Shown: positions 26,946 through 36,165, numbered from the stretch's first letter. The stretch is DNA of 64,000 nt from Planctomycetota bacterium (GCA_020638795.1 JACKHW010000003.1:434001-498000), one strand, 5' to 3'. Program-made: numbers and translations. The notes: generated from the sequence alone by a model not told the origin.

Positions 26946-27869
26946 ATGAGCAACACACGACGCACGTTTCTCGCGAATTGCGCCCGCGGCGCCGCCACCG
27001 CGGCGACCGGCATGACGGTTCTGCGCGGAGCGGTGTCCGCGGCGCCTACCCAGGATGAACAGGACGAAGGGGACGGTACGGGGACCGAGGCGAAGGTGCT
27101 CGACATTCGCTTCGCCCTCAAGCTCGGCATGGTCGGCGAGGGCTCCTCACTGACCGAGAAGTTCGCACTGGTCAAGGACATCGGCTACGACGGGATCGAG
27201 ATCGACAGCCCTGCCGGCTACACCGGCAAGGAGGCTCGCGCTGCTTCCGAAGAAACCGGCCTGCCCATCCATGGCGTCGTCGATTCGATCCACTGGCGCG
27301 AGCGGCTGTCGAGCCCCGACGCTGAGATTCGCGCGAAGGGCATCGCGGGTCTCGAACGCGCATTGCGCGACGCGAAGGACAGTGGCGCGTCGACGGTGCT
27401 GCTCGTCCCGGGCGTCGTCAACAAGGTCGAACGCTACGACCACTGCTACGAACGCTCGCAGGCCGAGATTCGCAAGGCGCTCCCGCTCGCCGACGAACTC
27501 GGGATCGACATCTGCATCGAGAACGTGTGGAACAACTTCCTCCTCAGCCCGCTCGAGATGCGCCGATACCTCGACGAACTCGGTCCTCGCGTGGGGTCGT
27601 ACTTCGACATCGGCAACATCGTAAAATACGGCCGCCCTTCCGACTGGATTCGCATCCTCGGCAAGCGCATCAAGAAGCTCGACGTCAAGGGCTACCACCA
27701 GAAGACCGGTTGGTGTCCGATCGGCGAAGGAACCGAAGACTGGCCGGACGTGCGCGCTGCACTGCGCGAGATCGGTTACGCGGGATGGGCCACGGCCGAG
27801 GTCGGCGGCGGCAATCGGGAACGACTCGTCGAAGTCCTCACGCGCATGAAGAAGTGCTTCGCGGACTGA
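26946..27869 (+). CDS. Tat-exported sugar isomerase/epimerase-like TIM barrel
   Basis: A 307-residue protein with a twin-arginine signal (TRRTFLANCARGAATAAT). It then matches the xylose-isomerase-like AP_endonuc_2 TIM barrel: YDGIEID, LPIHGVVDSIHW, VLLVPGVV, CIENVWNNFLLSP, GSYFDIGNIV, KKLDVKGYHQK and WATAEVGGG. Glu, Asp and His at strand ends are in place to bind one divalent metal. Such proteins isomerise, epimerise or beta-eliminate keto-sugars. An AGGA ribosome site at 26935-26938 with a 7-base spacer supports the ATG at 26946. The divergent Gfo/Idh/MocA gene is the natural partner. Confidence 0.88.
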   Translation: MSNTRRTFLANCARGAATAATGMTVLRGAVSAAPTQDEQDEGDGTGTEAKVLDIRFALKLGMVGEGSSLTEKFALVKDIGYDGIEIDSPAGYTGKEARAASEETGLPIHGVVDSIHWRERLSSPDAEIRAKGIAGLERALRDAKDSGASTVLLVPGVVNKVERYDHCYERSQAEIRKALPLADELGIDICIENVWNNFLLSPLEMRRYLDELGPRVGSYFDIGNIVKYGRPSDWIRILGKRIKKLDVKGYHQKTGWCPIGEGTEDWPDVRAALREIGYAGWATAEVGGGNRERLVEVLTRMKKCFAD

Positions 27870-27888
27870 CAAGCATTGCGTCGCCGCA

Positions 27889-29760
27889 TCAACCCTCACG
27901 TCGGCGTGCGATGACGTCGCGCTGGTTCGCGCCGACAGGAATGACGATCGTCTCGGGTCGCCGATCACCGGGCACCGGAACCTCGACCACGAGCCGGATC
28001 GGACGCTCCGAAGGCACGCGCAGCTCGAAGGCACCGTCGGCATCGGTCAAGGCTCGACTCTCGAGCAGCCCTGGATACGCGAGGACGAGCGCGAGCTGAG
28101 GTGCATCGCCTGCGCCCAACACCTTGCCGCGAAGCACGTCGATGCCTTCGACCTTCTGCACGATCAGTCCGTCGACGGCTTCGTTCGGGTCGATGGTCAC
28201 GCGCAACTCACCGATCGGCCAGCGAAGCCGTGCACGCAAGGGTGCGGCCGAATCGACGATCCATTCGATGTCCTGTGTGAGCGGTAGGCGAAGTGACCGC
28301 GGCGGTGACGCGTCGGGATCGAACTGAGGCAACTGGGAACTCACGTCGCTTCGAAGTCCGACGTGCGCACTCTCGTCGAACGCACGGTCGGGATGCGACG
28401 TGACGAAGGCGACGGTCGCGCCACCGATCCGATCACCGGATCCGTTCACGAGACGCAACCCGACTCGCGGCGCCGCATCCAATCGGATCGAACGCGGTCC
28501 ACCCGTGAGCTTGTCGATTGCCCCGTCACCGAAGCGACCGAGAATCCACGTCGCGGCCAGCGGCCTCGAGCGACGCAACTGATCGCGTAGTTCGGCCCGC
28601 GGGAGTGCGACGAGCCACGTCGGGTCGTCCTCTTCCCCCACAGGCAACGTGACGAACCCATTGGAATCGCATTCGAGTTCGAACGGCGCCGAGAACTCAC
28701 CGGCGTTGCAATCCGTGATTCCGTTGGTCGAGAACAGACAGATCAATCCACGCGCCGGTGTTCCTTCGCCACTCTCGACGTGCAACTGGATCGCACGCGC
28801 CTGTCGAAGGTGAACGTCCATGACCTTCGACTCCTGACCCGCTTCAATGCCCTCTTCGTCAGCCGTCCCGCATTCATCCCGACCGAACAGCCGATACTCG
28901 AGACGCGTCGCCTTCGAACTGAACGCGAAGCGCGCATCTTCGGGCCAGAGGACTTTGCGGTACTTACAACGCGCGAGGTCGTACTCGAGATCGCCAGCGT
29001 CGGTCGAAGTCGCCACCCGTTCGTACGTCCTCGCATAGCCGCGCAGACGCCATATGTCGACCGGGGTGCTGGTGCCCGTGCACTTCCAACGCAGCTTCAG
29101 TGGCGGCAACAACTCGATCTCGTGCGACCGCGTCCGTCGGGACAGTGGCTGTACGTGCACGAGCCGACCATCGCTGGCGAGGATCTCGAACTGCCTGCCG
29201 AACTGCGGCGGCAGAGCCGGGACGAACCAAGTCGATCCCCGTCGCCGCATCGACAGCACGAAACTGCGACCTCCCTGGACTCGGAGTGCGAACCGCAGCG
29301 GTGCCCACCGCGCCCAGGCCTCGAGATTGCGAACCGTGACGGGCTCCACCGCGACGGGTTCTCCGTGCAGGATCAACGCGAGCACGTCGGTGTGCGTTTG
29401 CGCGTTCTCGTAGTCGCGCGTCGCGACGCGAACGCGTGACGGGTCTTCCTGTCCGACGTTCCCTTCCCCTGGCCCTTCCACCGGCACGCTCGCCCATGCG
29501 TCGTACTCGAGTTCGGGACGCACCTTGGCCGAAAAACGGCCGTCTTCCTCCGTCACGACGCGAACGACGTCGGTGAGGGATCGCGGCGTGTCGTATTGCT
29601 GGAGCGGCGTGCCCACGAGCGTAACCGTTGCATTCGCGATGGGCCTCGTCGACCTGTCGAGGACGACACCGTGACGAATCTCGCGCAGATCGACTTGCGC
29701 TGCCCGAATCGCACGCGTTGCGCAAAGCACGGCACCCAGCATCAGGATCCGAACGGCCAT
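27889..29760 (-). CDS. Secreted protein with carboxypeptidase-regulatory-like domains, function unknown
   Basis: The 623-residue protein has a signal peptide (MAVRILMLGAVLCATRAIRA), which fixes the start at 29760. Residues ~30-110 look like a carboxypeptidase-regulatory/prealbumin-like fold (GVVLDRSTRPIANATVTLVG, TEEDGRFSAKV). A second similar domain is at the C-terminus (LALVLAYPGLLESRALTDADGAFELRVP). The middle is beta-rich without recognisable motifs. These modules usually mediate adhesion or carbohydrate/protein contacts on the surface rather than catalysis. It lies 50 bp downstream of the FGE-like gene on the same strand, so the two may be co-transcribed. The lack of Lys in long stretches is notable but not diagnostic. 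Confidence 0.7.
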   Translation of the reverse strand: MAVRILMLGAVLCATRAIRAAQVDLREIRHGVVLDRSTRPIANATVTLVGTPLQQYDTPRSLTDVVRVVTEEDGRFSAKVRPELEYDAWASVPVEGPGEGNVGQEDPSRVRVATRDYENAQTHTDVLALILHGEPVAVEPVTVRNLEAWARWAPLRFALRVQGGRSFVLSMRRRGSTWFVPALPPQFGRQFEILASDGRLVHVQPLSRRTRSHEIELLPPLKLRWKCTGTSTPVDIWRLRGYARTYERVATSTDAGDLEYDLARCKYRKVLWPEDARFAFSSKATRLEYRLFGRDECGTADEEGIEAGQESKVMDVHLRQARAIQLHVESGEGTPARGLICLFSTNGITDCNAGEFSAPFELECDSNGFVTLPVGEEDDPTWLVALPRAELRDQLRRSRPLAATWILGRFGDGAIDKLTGGPRSIRLDAAPRVGLRLVNGSGDRIGGATVAFVTSHPDRAFDESAHVGLRSDVSSQLPQFDPDASPPRSLRLPLTQDIEWIVDSAAPLRARLRWPIGELRVTIDPNEAVDGLIVQKVEGIDVLRGKVLGAGDAPQLALVLAYPGLLESRALTDADGAFELRVPSERPIRLVVEVPVPGDRRPETIVIPVGANQRDVIARRREG

Positions 29761-29810
29761 GGCTCCACGGGCTCTACTCCCGGTGCGCGACGCCTCCAGA
29801 CCCTTCCGTA

Positions 29811-30896
29811 TCAACGCATGCTCCGCATGTTCTTGCGCTCTTCCTCCGTGATGACGGAGAAGCGCTCTTGCTGCTCCTTCGTCGGCACGTTCACCGGTCG
29901 CACGATTCGGAAGCCGAGGAACTGCGCGTCCGTGTGGTACCAAACACTCTGCGGAATCTGAGGGTCCTGCATCTTCCAGTCCTCGTCGGAAGCAATACGT
30001 CGCGCCGACCGCAGATCGTCCGCATCGTCGTCCCAGGACCCGCCGCGCGCAACCCGCGGAAAGACCGTCACGGGGACCACGTACGGGTTGCGCACGACTT
30101 CGCCTTCCGGCCACCGCTTCCCGTAGCTATCGACATAGAACGCATCGAGGCACCATTCCGACACGTTGCCGTGCATGTCGTATAGGCCCCAGGGATTCGG
30201 TTTCTTGGTCCCGACCTTGTGATACTTGTCCTCGGAGTTGTCGGTGTACCACGCGTAGTCGCCGAGCTTCTCCGGATCATCGCCGAACGACCACCTGGTC
30301 GTCGTGCCTGCGCGACACGCGTATTCCCATTCGGCCTCGGTCGGAAGCCGGTAGTAGTGACCGGTCTTCGCACTCAGCCATTGGCAATACGTCTTCGCCG
30401 CGAGTTGCGTCATGCAGATCGCCGGGTAGCCGTCCTGACCCATCCCGAAGGTCATGTCGGCATACGGTTTCGTCGGCCGCGTCACGGCATCGGCCTGTGT
30501 GTCGCACGGCAGCGCGTCCTTCTCGAGGACCTTGCGTCGCTGTCGATCCAGATCGAGCTGCCAGAGTTCGTACTCCTGCCATGTGATCTCACACTTGCCC
30601 ATCCAAAATGCATCGAGCGCGACGTGCCGCTGCGGACCTTCACTCGCTTTGCGATCGTCCTCGTCGTCGGGGCTTCCGATGACGAACTTGCCGGCCGGGA
30701 TCGGTACCATGTCGAACGCAACGCCCGTCCCCGGGATCGTTTCGCGGTAGGCCACGAAGGGCTTCTCGGCCTTCGCCTCGTCCTGCGTCTTCTTCGGCGC
30801 TTCGGGGTTAGGACGACTCTCGTCCTGCGCGGGCACGACGGCGAAGAGTGCGCTCATGGCGGCAAAGGCGATCGACGACAGTTCGAAGTTTGGCAC
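29811..30896 (-). CDS. Secreted formylglycine-generating-enzyme-like (SUMF1) protein lacking copper cysteines
   Basis: A 361-residue exported protein (signal FELSSIAFAAMSALFAVVPA). Residues ~55-340 match the FGE-sulfatase/SUMF1 domain: FDMVPIPAGKFVIGS, WMGKCEITWQEYELW, YPAICMTQLAAKTYCQWLS, YRLPTEAEWEYACRAG, GLYDMHGNVSEWCLD, VARGGSW and GFRIVRP. True formylglycine-generating enzymes carry a Cys pair just after RGGSW; here the sequence is DDDADDLRSARR, with no Cys. It is therefore probably a non-oxidase paralogue with a binding or other role. No sulfatase is in the window. Its start overlaps the divergent apbE start by 41 bp. Confidence 0.85.
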   Translation of the reverse strand: MPNFELSSIAFAAMSALFAVVPAQDESRPNPEAPKKTQDEAKAEKPFVAYRETIPGTGVAFDMVPIPAGKFVIGSPDDEDDRKASEGPQRHVALDAFWMGKCEITWQEYELWQLDLDRQRRKVLEKDALPCDTQADAVTRPTKPYADMTFGMGQDGYPAICMTQLAAKTYCQWLSAKTGHYYRLPTEAEWEYACRAGTTTRWSFGDDPEKLGDYAWYTDNSEDKYHKVGTKKPNPWGLYDMHGNVSEWCLDAFYVDSYGKRWPEGEVVRNPYVVPVTVFPRVARGGSWDDDADDLRSARRIASDEDWKMQDPQIPQSVWYHTDAQFLGFRIVRPVNVPTKEQQERFSVITEEERKNMRSMR

Positions 30897-31935
30897 GGCT
30901 CCATGGTCGCGCCTCGGCGCGCGGCTCGCAATGCTCGGCTCCGCACTCAGCGCCCTGTTCTGCTTCGCGCTATCGGGCTGCCGGGCGCCGAACGAAGAGT
31001 CGAACCAGGACGACGCGGCCTGGTTCCGACACGAGTACGACTCGATTCACATGGCCGTGCCCTGGCATCTCGTCCTGTGGCTGCACGCAGACGACGCAGA
31101 TGCATCCGAGCGAGCCGGACGCGAACACGCGGAGGCGGCGTTCCGCGAGGTATCGCGCCTCGAGCACGTCGCGAGTGATTGGGACGATGACAGCGAACTC
31201 GCGCGACTCTCGCGCGCGACGAGCGCCGCTCCGGGTCGACTTCGCGTGTCGCGCGACTTGACGGCGCTCTTGGCCATCAGCATCGAACTCGCGGCAGCGA
31301 GCGAGGGCGCGTTCGATCCCACGATCGGACCCGTGACACGCCTCTGGCGGCGAGCGCGTTTCGAAAAGCGACTGCCGAGCGACGCCGAAATCGCCGCAGC
31401 GCGAGCGCGAGTCGATTGGCGCGCCGTCCATGTCGACACGACGACGGCGACGGTCTCTTGGACCTCGAGCAGGCTCGAGTTCGATCTCGGCGGCATCGCC
31501 AAGGGTTTCGCGCTCGACGCCGCCGTCGCCACCCTCGAGCGCCGCGGCGTCGTTCGCTGCCTCGTCGAGGCAGGCGGAGACATCGCGTGTGGAGCACCGC
31601 CGCCGGGACGCCATGGGTGGATGATCGGTCTCGACAATGGTCCCGTGCGCACGATCACCGTCCCACGTGGCGGGATCGCGACTTCGGGAGCGCGCTATCA
31701 GTACGTCGAAATCGGCGACGATCGCTACTCGCACATCATCGATCCGCGCACGGGCATCGGGCTCCGTAGCACGAAGCAAAGGGCCGCACCGTCGATCACG
31801 ATCGTCGCACCATCAGCAACCCTCGCCGACGGACTCGCGACGGCATGTAGCATCCTCGAATCCGGTGCAAGCGCACGGGAATCTGGCGCAGTCGCACGAT
31901 TGCTCGAACGCTACGGAGCGCGTCGAATGCCGTGA
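30856..31935 (+). CDS. apbE: FAD:protein FMN transferase, lipoprotein
   Basis: The protein has 359 residues from this ATG. A lipoprotein signal ends in FALSGC (Cys42). The ApbE core follows: LEHVASDWDDDSELARL, GAFDPTIGPVTRLWR, LEFDLGGIAKGFALD, VEAGGDIACG, IATSGARYQY and SHIIDPRTG. The last two supply the Mg and FAD sites. ApbE transfers FMN covalently to Thr of flavoproteins such as NqrC or RnfG at the outer face of the membrane. No Nqr or Rnf gene is nearby. The start is uncertain: ATG 30931 would leave a signal without positive residues but would avoid the overlap with the divergent FGE-like gene. The 3' end overlaps the convergent VanZ-like gene by 25 bp. Confidence 0.88.
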   Translation: MAAKAIDDSSKFGTAPWSRLGARLAMLGSALSALFCFALSGCRAPNEESNQDDAAWFRHEYDSIHMAVPWHLVLWLHADDADASERAGREHAEAAFREVSRLEHVASDWDDDSELARLSRATSAAPGRLRVSRDLTALLAISIELAAASEGAFDPTIGPVTRLWRRARFEKRLPSDAEIAAARARVDWRAVHVDTTTATVSWTSSRLEFDLGGIAKGFALDAAVATLERRGVVRCLVEAGGDIACGAPPPGRHGWMIGLDNGPVRTITVPRGGIATSGARYQYVEIGDDRYSHIIDPRTGIGLRSTKQRAAPSITIVAPSATLADGLATACSILESGASARESGAVARLLERYGARRMP

Positions 31936-32324
31936 GCCACGAGTCGCGCGAACGCATACCCGGCGCACGCACCGATCACGGTCATCAACCCGTCGTCGAA
32001 GTCGCAGCCGCGCCCGAACCACGGCTGCACGAGTTCGACGCCAGCCGCCATGACGACGATGCCGAGGAGCACGAGCAACGTGTTGGGGCAATTCATCGCG
32101 AACGCGATGAGGACACCGATCAACGCGGCAAAGACCGCGTGCGCCGCCTTGTCCCCGATCCCCGTTCCCAGATCCGGGCTGATGACACCACGCGGAGAGA
32201 ACGCGAGCACGGCGCCAGCGGCGACGACGAACGCGAGCAAGATCCGCGAAACGCGCCGCGCGGTACGGCCCTTGTCACCCGGCACGTTCTCGGGTCGCTT
32301 CGACGGGCCGCACGCGGTCTGCAT
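31911..32324 (-). CDS. VanZ-like membrane protein
   Basis: A 137-residue protein with three to four hydrophobic helices (ILLAFVVAAGAVLAF, VFAALIGVLIAFAM, TLLVLLGIVVMAAGVELV). VanZ-family signatures are DKAAHAVFAAL and VELVQPWFGRGCDFDDGLM. VanZ-like proteins occur widely; the E. faecium member gives low-level teicoplanin resistance, but the general role is unknown. The start ATG shares one base with the stop of the upstream Gfo/Idh/MocA gene (TGATG), so translation is likely coupled to it. A functional link with a sugar oxidoreductase is not obvious. Confidence 0.8.
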   Translation of the reverse strand: MQTACGPSKRPENVPGDKGRTARRVSRILLAFVVAAGAVLAFSPRGVISPDLGTGIGDKAAHAVFAALIGVLIAFAMNCPNTLLVLLGIVVMAAGVELVQPWFGRGCDFDDGLMTVIGACAGYAFARLVAHGIRRAP

Positions 32325-33610
32325 CAAACGAGTGGCGTGCTTCCCGGCATCGCGACGGGCGGGACTTCGAGCTGCATGCCGAAGTCGAGGTGTTCGCGGC
32401 GGAGGTCGAGTTCGGACTTTTCCATCGCCCACGCGAACTCGACTTCTTTGCCCGAGTACGCGGACATCCGGCCGATGATCGCGGTCAGCGTACTCTCGGC
32501 GACCCGACGCGCTTCGTTGAGCGGTTCGCCCTGGCGAATGCTCGCGATCAAGTCGCGGTGCTCGAGCACGTAGGGATTCTGCTTGCCCTCGGGCTTCTCG
32601 AACTTCCAGTTCGTCTCGCCTTGGATCCGGCCCGATGGATTGCTGTGTCCCTTCGTGCCGTGCACTTCTTCGCCGACACGACGCCACGTCCCGTCGATCT
32701 GACGACAGAGCGACTGCATCTTGACGCCATTCGGATACTCGTACTCGATCGAGAAGTGATCGAAGATGTGACCGAAACGCTCCTCGGTCCGTACTTGGCG
32801 TCCCCCCATGCCACGCGCGATCTTCGGCGGGCCACCCATGACCCAGTTGATCACGTCGATGTTGTGGATGTGCTGTTCGACGATGTGGTCCCCGGACAGC
32901 CACGTGAAGTAGAGCCAGTTCCGGATCTGCCATTCGAGGTCGGTGAACTCGGGCTTGCGCTCGACCGACCAGAGGAAGCCTTGGTTCCAATAGCAGCGCG
33001 CGGACACGATGTCCCCGATCGCGCCTTCGTGCAGCTTCTCGATCGTCGCGAGGTAGCCGGGTTCGTGGCGACGCTGCGTGCCCGAAACGACGGCGAGCCC
33101 TTTCGTCTTCGCCTTCTCACCGGCTGCAATGACTTGCCGCACTCCTGCCGGGCAGACCGCGACCGGCTTCTCCATGAAGACGTGCTTCCCGGCTTCGATT
33201 GCCGCTTCGAACATCATCGGCCGAAACCCTGGCGGCGTCGCGAGGATGACGAGGTCGATGTCGGATGCGAGTACCTGCTTGTACGCGTCGAATCCGGTGA
33301 AACACGTCTCGTCTTTGACCTGGAACGCGTTGCCCGTCGAGGCGCTCAAATTGTCGCGACATTGCTGGAGACGCTCGGGCATCAGATCCCCGAGTGCGCG
33401 GATCTCGACGCCTTCGGAGGACTCGACGCAGTTGTGCGCGGCGCCCGTGCCGCGACCACCACAGCCCACGAGGCCGACCTTGATCGTCTGCGGCTTCCGG
33501 GACACGCGAGCGAACTTCGGAAGCACAACGGCTCCGGCCGACAGGCTCGCCGTCGTGCCGAGGAAGGTGCGGCGCGTGGAGTTGTTCGGATTCGTGTTGG
33601 AGCTGGTCAT
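32324..33610 (-). CDS. Tat-exported Gfo/Idh/MocA family oxidoreductase (second copy)
   Basis: A 428-residue protein with a twin-arginine signal (STRRTFLGTTASLSAGAVVL). The Rossmann motif is VGLVGCGGRGTGAA, the catalytic EKP motif appears in HVFMEKPVAV, and the C-terminal domain includes YFTWLSGDHIVEQHIHNID. It shares the layout and several long motifs with the oxidoreductase at 25457-26767 (for example RNW.Y.TWL.GD.I.EQHIH), so the two are clear paralogues with probably different substrates. ATG 33610 is chosen for the signal peptide; an upstream ATG at 33715 would add a 35-residue unrelated tail. The TGATG overlap couples it to the VanZ-like gene. Confidence 0.9.
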   Translation of the reverse strand: MTSSNTNPNNSTRRTFLGTTASLSAGAVVLPKFARVSRKPQTIKVGLVGCGGRGTGAAHNCVESSEGVEIRALGDLMPERLQQCRDNLSASTGNAFQVKDETCFTGFDAYKQVLASDIDLVILATPPGFRPMMFEAAIEAGKHVFMEKPVAVCPAGVRQVIAAGEKAKTKGLAVVSGTQRRHEPGYLATIEKLHEGAIGDIVSARCYWNQGFLWSVERKPEFTDLEWQIRNWLYFTWLSGDHIVEQHIHNIDVINWVMGGPPKIARGMGGRQVRTEERFGHIFDHFSIEYEYPNGVKMQSLCRQIDGTWRRVGEEVHGTKGHSNPSGRIQGETNWKFEKPEGKQNPYVLEHRDLIASIRQGEPLNEARRVAESTLTAIIGRMSAYSGKEVEFAWAMEKSELDLRREHLDFGMQLEVPPVAMPGSTPLV

Positions 33611-33937
33611 GCGGTACCTCGTGCGTAGCGCTTCGTGAGATCGACGTGAAAGAGAGTGTGCAGCGCAGACAATAGCGTGCATCGCATCGAAACCGTCATT
33701 CTGCTCGATCTCCATCGCCGCGGAACGTCATGCTGCCGATGCACCGTTGGCATCGAGATTTCGGGCAAGGTCGCGCGTACGAAACCAGAAAACGACGCTC
33801 CTCGACGTGCGAATGTCACGCTGTGCCCTTGCACGCACGAGGAGCGGGGCAACAATGGCGGGCTGGGGAAACGTTGGACGGGGGGATTACGGGGGATCGT
33901 ATCCGAGTTCAACTCGCCTTTTCGACTCCAGACCCCA
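33611..33937. other. Divergent intergenic region upstream of the FG-GAP protein
   Basis: About 330 bp between two divergent genes. The FG-GAP frame is open through most of it (from ~33656), but the encoded residues lack signal-peptide or domain character. No RNA gene, repeat or clear promoter is recognised. Confidence 0.45.
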
Positions 33938-35686
33938 GTGAAAGCACCTGCCTCCTTGCATTCACGCGACGGTTCGTGGCGTGCGTTCGCGCGCGGTGCG
34001 ATCTTCGTCTCGTGCGCCATCGCACCTGCGTTGTACGCACACGCCATCCTCGCAGCTTCCGCGTTCGCGCAGACGTCGACGCGTCCGATCGGCGTCTTTC
34101 CCGGGAACGAACTGCCGGGCAGTTGCGGCTACACGGTCGACAGCGTCGGCGATCTCGATGGCGATGGCTTCGCCGAGGTCATCGCGGGTGCCCCCGAATC
34201 GACGGGGACACAGAACATCGGTAGTTGGGTAGGTCGCGCCATGGTCATCGCTGGACGCGATGGGCGACGACTCTTCGACATCGAGGGCACGCAACATCAA
34301 GGGCGCTTTGGCTGGTCCGTGCGCGGCTTCGGCGATCTCGACGGCGACGGGGTTCGCGATTTCGCGATCACGGCGCCCCAGGAGACGCACACGGGATTCC
34401 GCTCGGGAGCCGTCTACATCTACTCGGGCAAGACGTTCACCATGCTTCGCAAGCTTTGCGGTAGCGCGGGTGACTATCTCGGCATCAGCGTGGCCAACGT
34501 GCGGGACGTGGACGGCGATGGCGTGGACGACATCCTCGCAGGCGGCCACGGTGGCGCGATCACGAATCAAGGCGTCGCGATGCTCTGGTCGGGAAAGACC
34601 GGCAATCTCATCCATCGTTTCGTCGGCGGCGCTCAAGGCGACTTCCTCGGTCATGCGGTCGAAGGCGGAAGCGACATCGACGCAGACGGCACGCCGGATC
34701 TCGTGATCGGTGTGCCGGACGAGGACACCAACGGTATCAACAGCGGCATGGTCGTCGCTTACAGCGGCAAGACCTTCGGGATTCTGTGGAGTTCCCATGG
34801 GGATGGTGCCGCCGACAACTTCGGTCATTCGGTGAGCTTCGTCGGCGACATCGACCATGACGGCGTGGCGGACGTCGCGGTCGGTGCACCGCAGTTCTTG
34901 CCCACTACCGTCGGAACTGGATACCTGCGCATCCTCTCCGGCAAAACCGGCAAGAGTCTCCATCGCTGGGCCGGGTCCGCGATTGGCGACTGGTTCAGCG
35001 AACCCGTCACGGGCATCGGCGACTGGAACGCCGACGGTACGCCGGACGTCCTCGTCGGCTCGAGTCGAGCGAGCCAAGGCACGAACGTCCAATGTGGTCG
35101 TGCGGACATCCTGTCGGGGATCGACGGGAGAGCCTTGCAGTCGTGGTACGGCTCGGCGAACGGTAGCTACTTCGGGTTCTCGGCCCGCGCCGCGGGCGAC
35201 TTCGACGCGAACGGTGCACGCGACTTGGTCGTCGGCGCACCGGGCAACAATCAGAATCGAGGCCTCGTCGTCGTCGTGCCGAAGGTGACGCCCGAGTTCA
35301 CGATCGGTTTCAACGAGGCATCGATCTCGACGCCCAACACGGTCGTGATGGAGCTCGAAGTCCCCAAGAAGTACGAGGGTCATCTCTACTTCACGCTCGG
35401 CAGCGTCAGCGGTCGCAGTCCCGGGTTGCCAGTCGGACCGGTGACATTGCCGCTCAATGGCGACTTCTACACCGACGCGCTGCTCGCAGCGCCCAACACG
35501 TTCGTCAAGAACGGCCTCGGCCTCGTACCGTTCGGAGCCAGGAGCACGATGACTTTCGGTCTCTCGCCCGGCTTCAGCACGGCACTCATCGGTGTGCGCA
35601 TCGACCACGCGGTGCTGCTCGTAGACATTGCACGCTTGCAGTTTACGCATGCGACCAACGCCGTCGCGCTGCGGCTCGTCCGATAG
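33938..35686 (+). CDS. Secreted FG-GAP/integrin-alpha-like beta-propeller protein
   Basis: The protein has 582 residues from the GTG at 33938, chosen because a hydrophobic signal region follows (ARGAIFVSCAIAPALYAHAI). Seven FG-GAP repeats with calcium-binding DxDxDG loops follow one another, for example DLDGDGFAEVIAGAP, DLDGDGVRDFAITAP, DVDGDGVDDILAGG, DIDADGTPDLVIG, DIDHDGVADVAVGAP, DWNADGTPDVLVG and DFDANGARDLVVGAP. Seven repeats predict a complete seven-bladed propeller like that of integrin alpha subunits. A ~120-residue beta-rich C-terminal tail ends in HATNAVALRLV. Likely role is cell-surface binding or adhesion; no catalytic site is visible. The exact start is uncertain. Confidence 0.82.
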   Translation: MKAPASLHSRDGSWRAFARGAIFVSCAIAPALYAHAILAASAFAQTSTRPIGVFPGNELPGSCGYTVDSVGDLDGDGFAEVIAGAPESTGTQNIGSWVGRAMVIAGRDGRRLFDIEGTQHQGRFGWSVRGFGDLDGDGVRDFAITAPQETHTGFRSGAVYIYSGKTFTMLRKLCGSAGDYLGISVANVRDVDGDGVDDILAGGHGGAITNQGVAMLWSGKTGNLIHRFVGGAQGDFLGHAVEGGSDIDADGTPDLVIGVPDEDTNGINSGMVVAYSGKTFGILWSSHGDGAADNFGHSVSFVGDIDHDGVADVAVGAPQFLPTTVGTGYLRILSGKTGKSLHRWAGSAIGDWFSEPVTGIGDWNADGTPDVLVGSSRASQGTNVQCGRADILSGIDGRALQSWYGSANGSYFGFSARAAGDFDANGARDLVVGAPGNNQNRGLVVVVPKVTPEFTIGFNEASISTPNTVVMELEVPKKYEGHLYFTLGSVSGRSPGLPVGPVTLPLNGDFYTDALLAAPNTFVKNGLGLVPFGARSTMTFGLSPGFSTALIGVRIDHAVLLVDIARLQFTHATNAVALRLVR

Positions 35687-35847
35687 ACGCACGCACGACC
35701 GTTTTTGTCGTGGCTTCGCCACCGACACGCGCCTAGGTTGGCCGCCCTGGGCCGTGAGCGGATCGGAAGCTCCGCATCCCATGCGGTCTGTGAGCGACCG
35801 GCAACGGCTCGCGATCCGTATCTCGTTTCCTAGAAGAAGGACCTGCG

Positions 35848-36165
35848 ATGGCAGACGCTGCAGACTACATCGACAACGTCAAGAAGTACGACCCCAACGC
35901 CGACCTCGCGGTCGTCACCAAGATCGTCAAGCACTGCGGGATTGCTCTGACGAGCAAGGACGCGTCCCTCGTGTCGTGCTCCGACAAGAGCGAGAAGGAC
36001 CGGGTGCGCGACGGGTTCTGCGCCAAGAAGCTCGGCATGGACACCGAGACCGCCGGCAAGGCCGTGGACGCCGTGTGCGAAGAGATGAAGGGCGAGAAGC
36101 GCAAGAGCCGCGTCACCTTCTACTACCTCCTCGCGAAGAACGCCGGCAAGCTCGGCGATCTCTGA
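35848..36165 (+). CDS. DUF2853 family small protein
   Basis: A 105-residue protein that matches DUF2853 throughout: VVTKIVKHCGIAL, DASLVSCSDKSEKDRVRDG, KKLGMD and the C-terminal KSRVTFYYLLAKNAG. The family is a small helical cytoplasmic protein of unknown function found in proteobacteria and other groups. An AAGGA ribosome site at 35837-35841, six bases from the ATG, is the strongest in this part of the window and suggests good expression. It is monocistronic, 160 bp after the FG-GAP gene and convergent with an SDR gene 19 bp away. Confidence 0.88.
   Translation: MADAADYIDNVKKYDPNADLAVVTKIVKHCGIALTSKDASLVSCSDKSEKDRVRDGFCAKKLGMDTETAGKAVDAVCEEMKGEKRKSRVTFYYLLAKNAGKLGDL

Noticed and set aside
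33962..35782. 606-residue minus-strand open frame opposite the FG-GAP gene
   Set aside because: The FG-GAP calcium motifs are on the plus strand; the other frame mirrors them.
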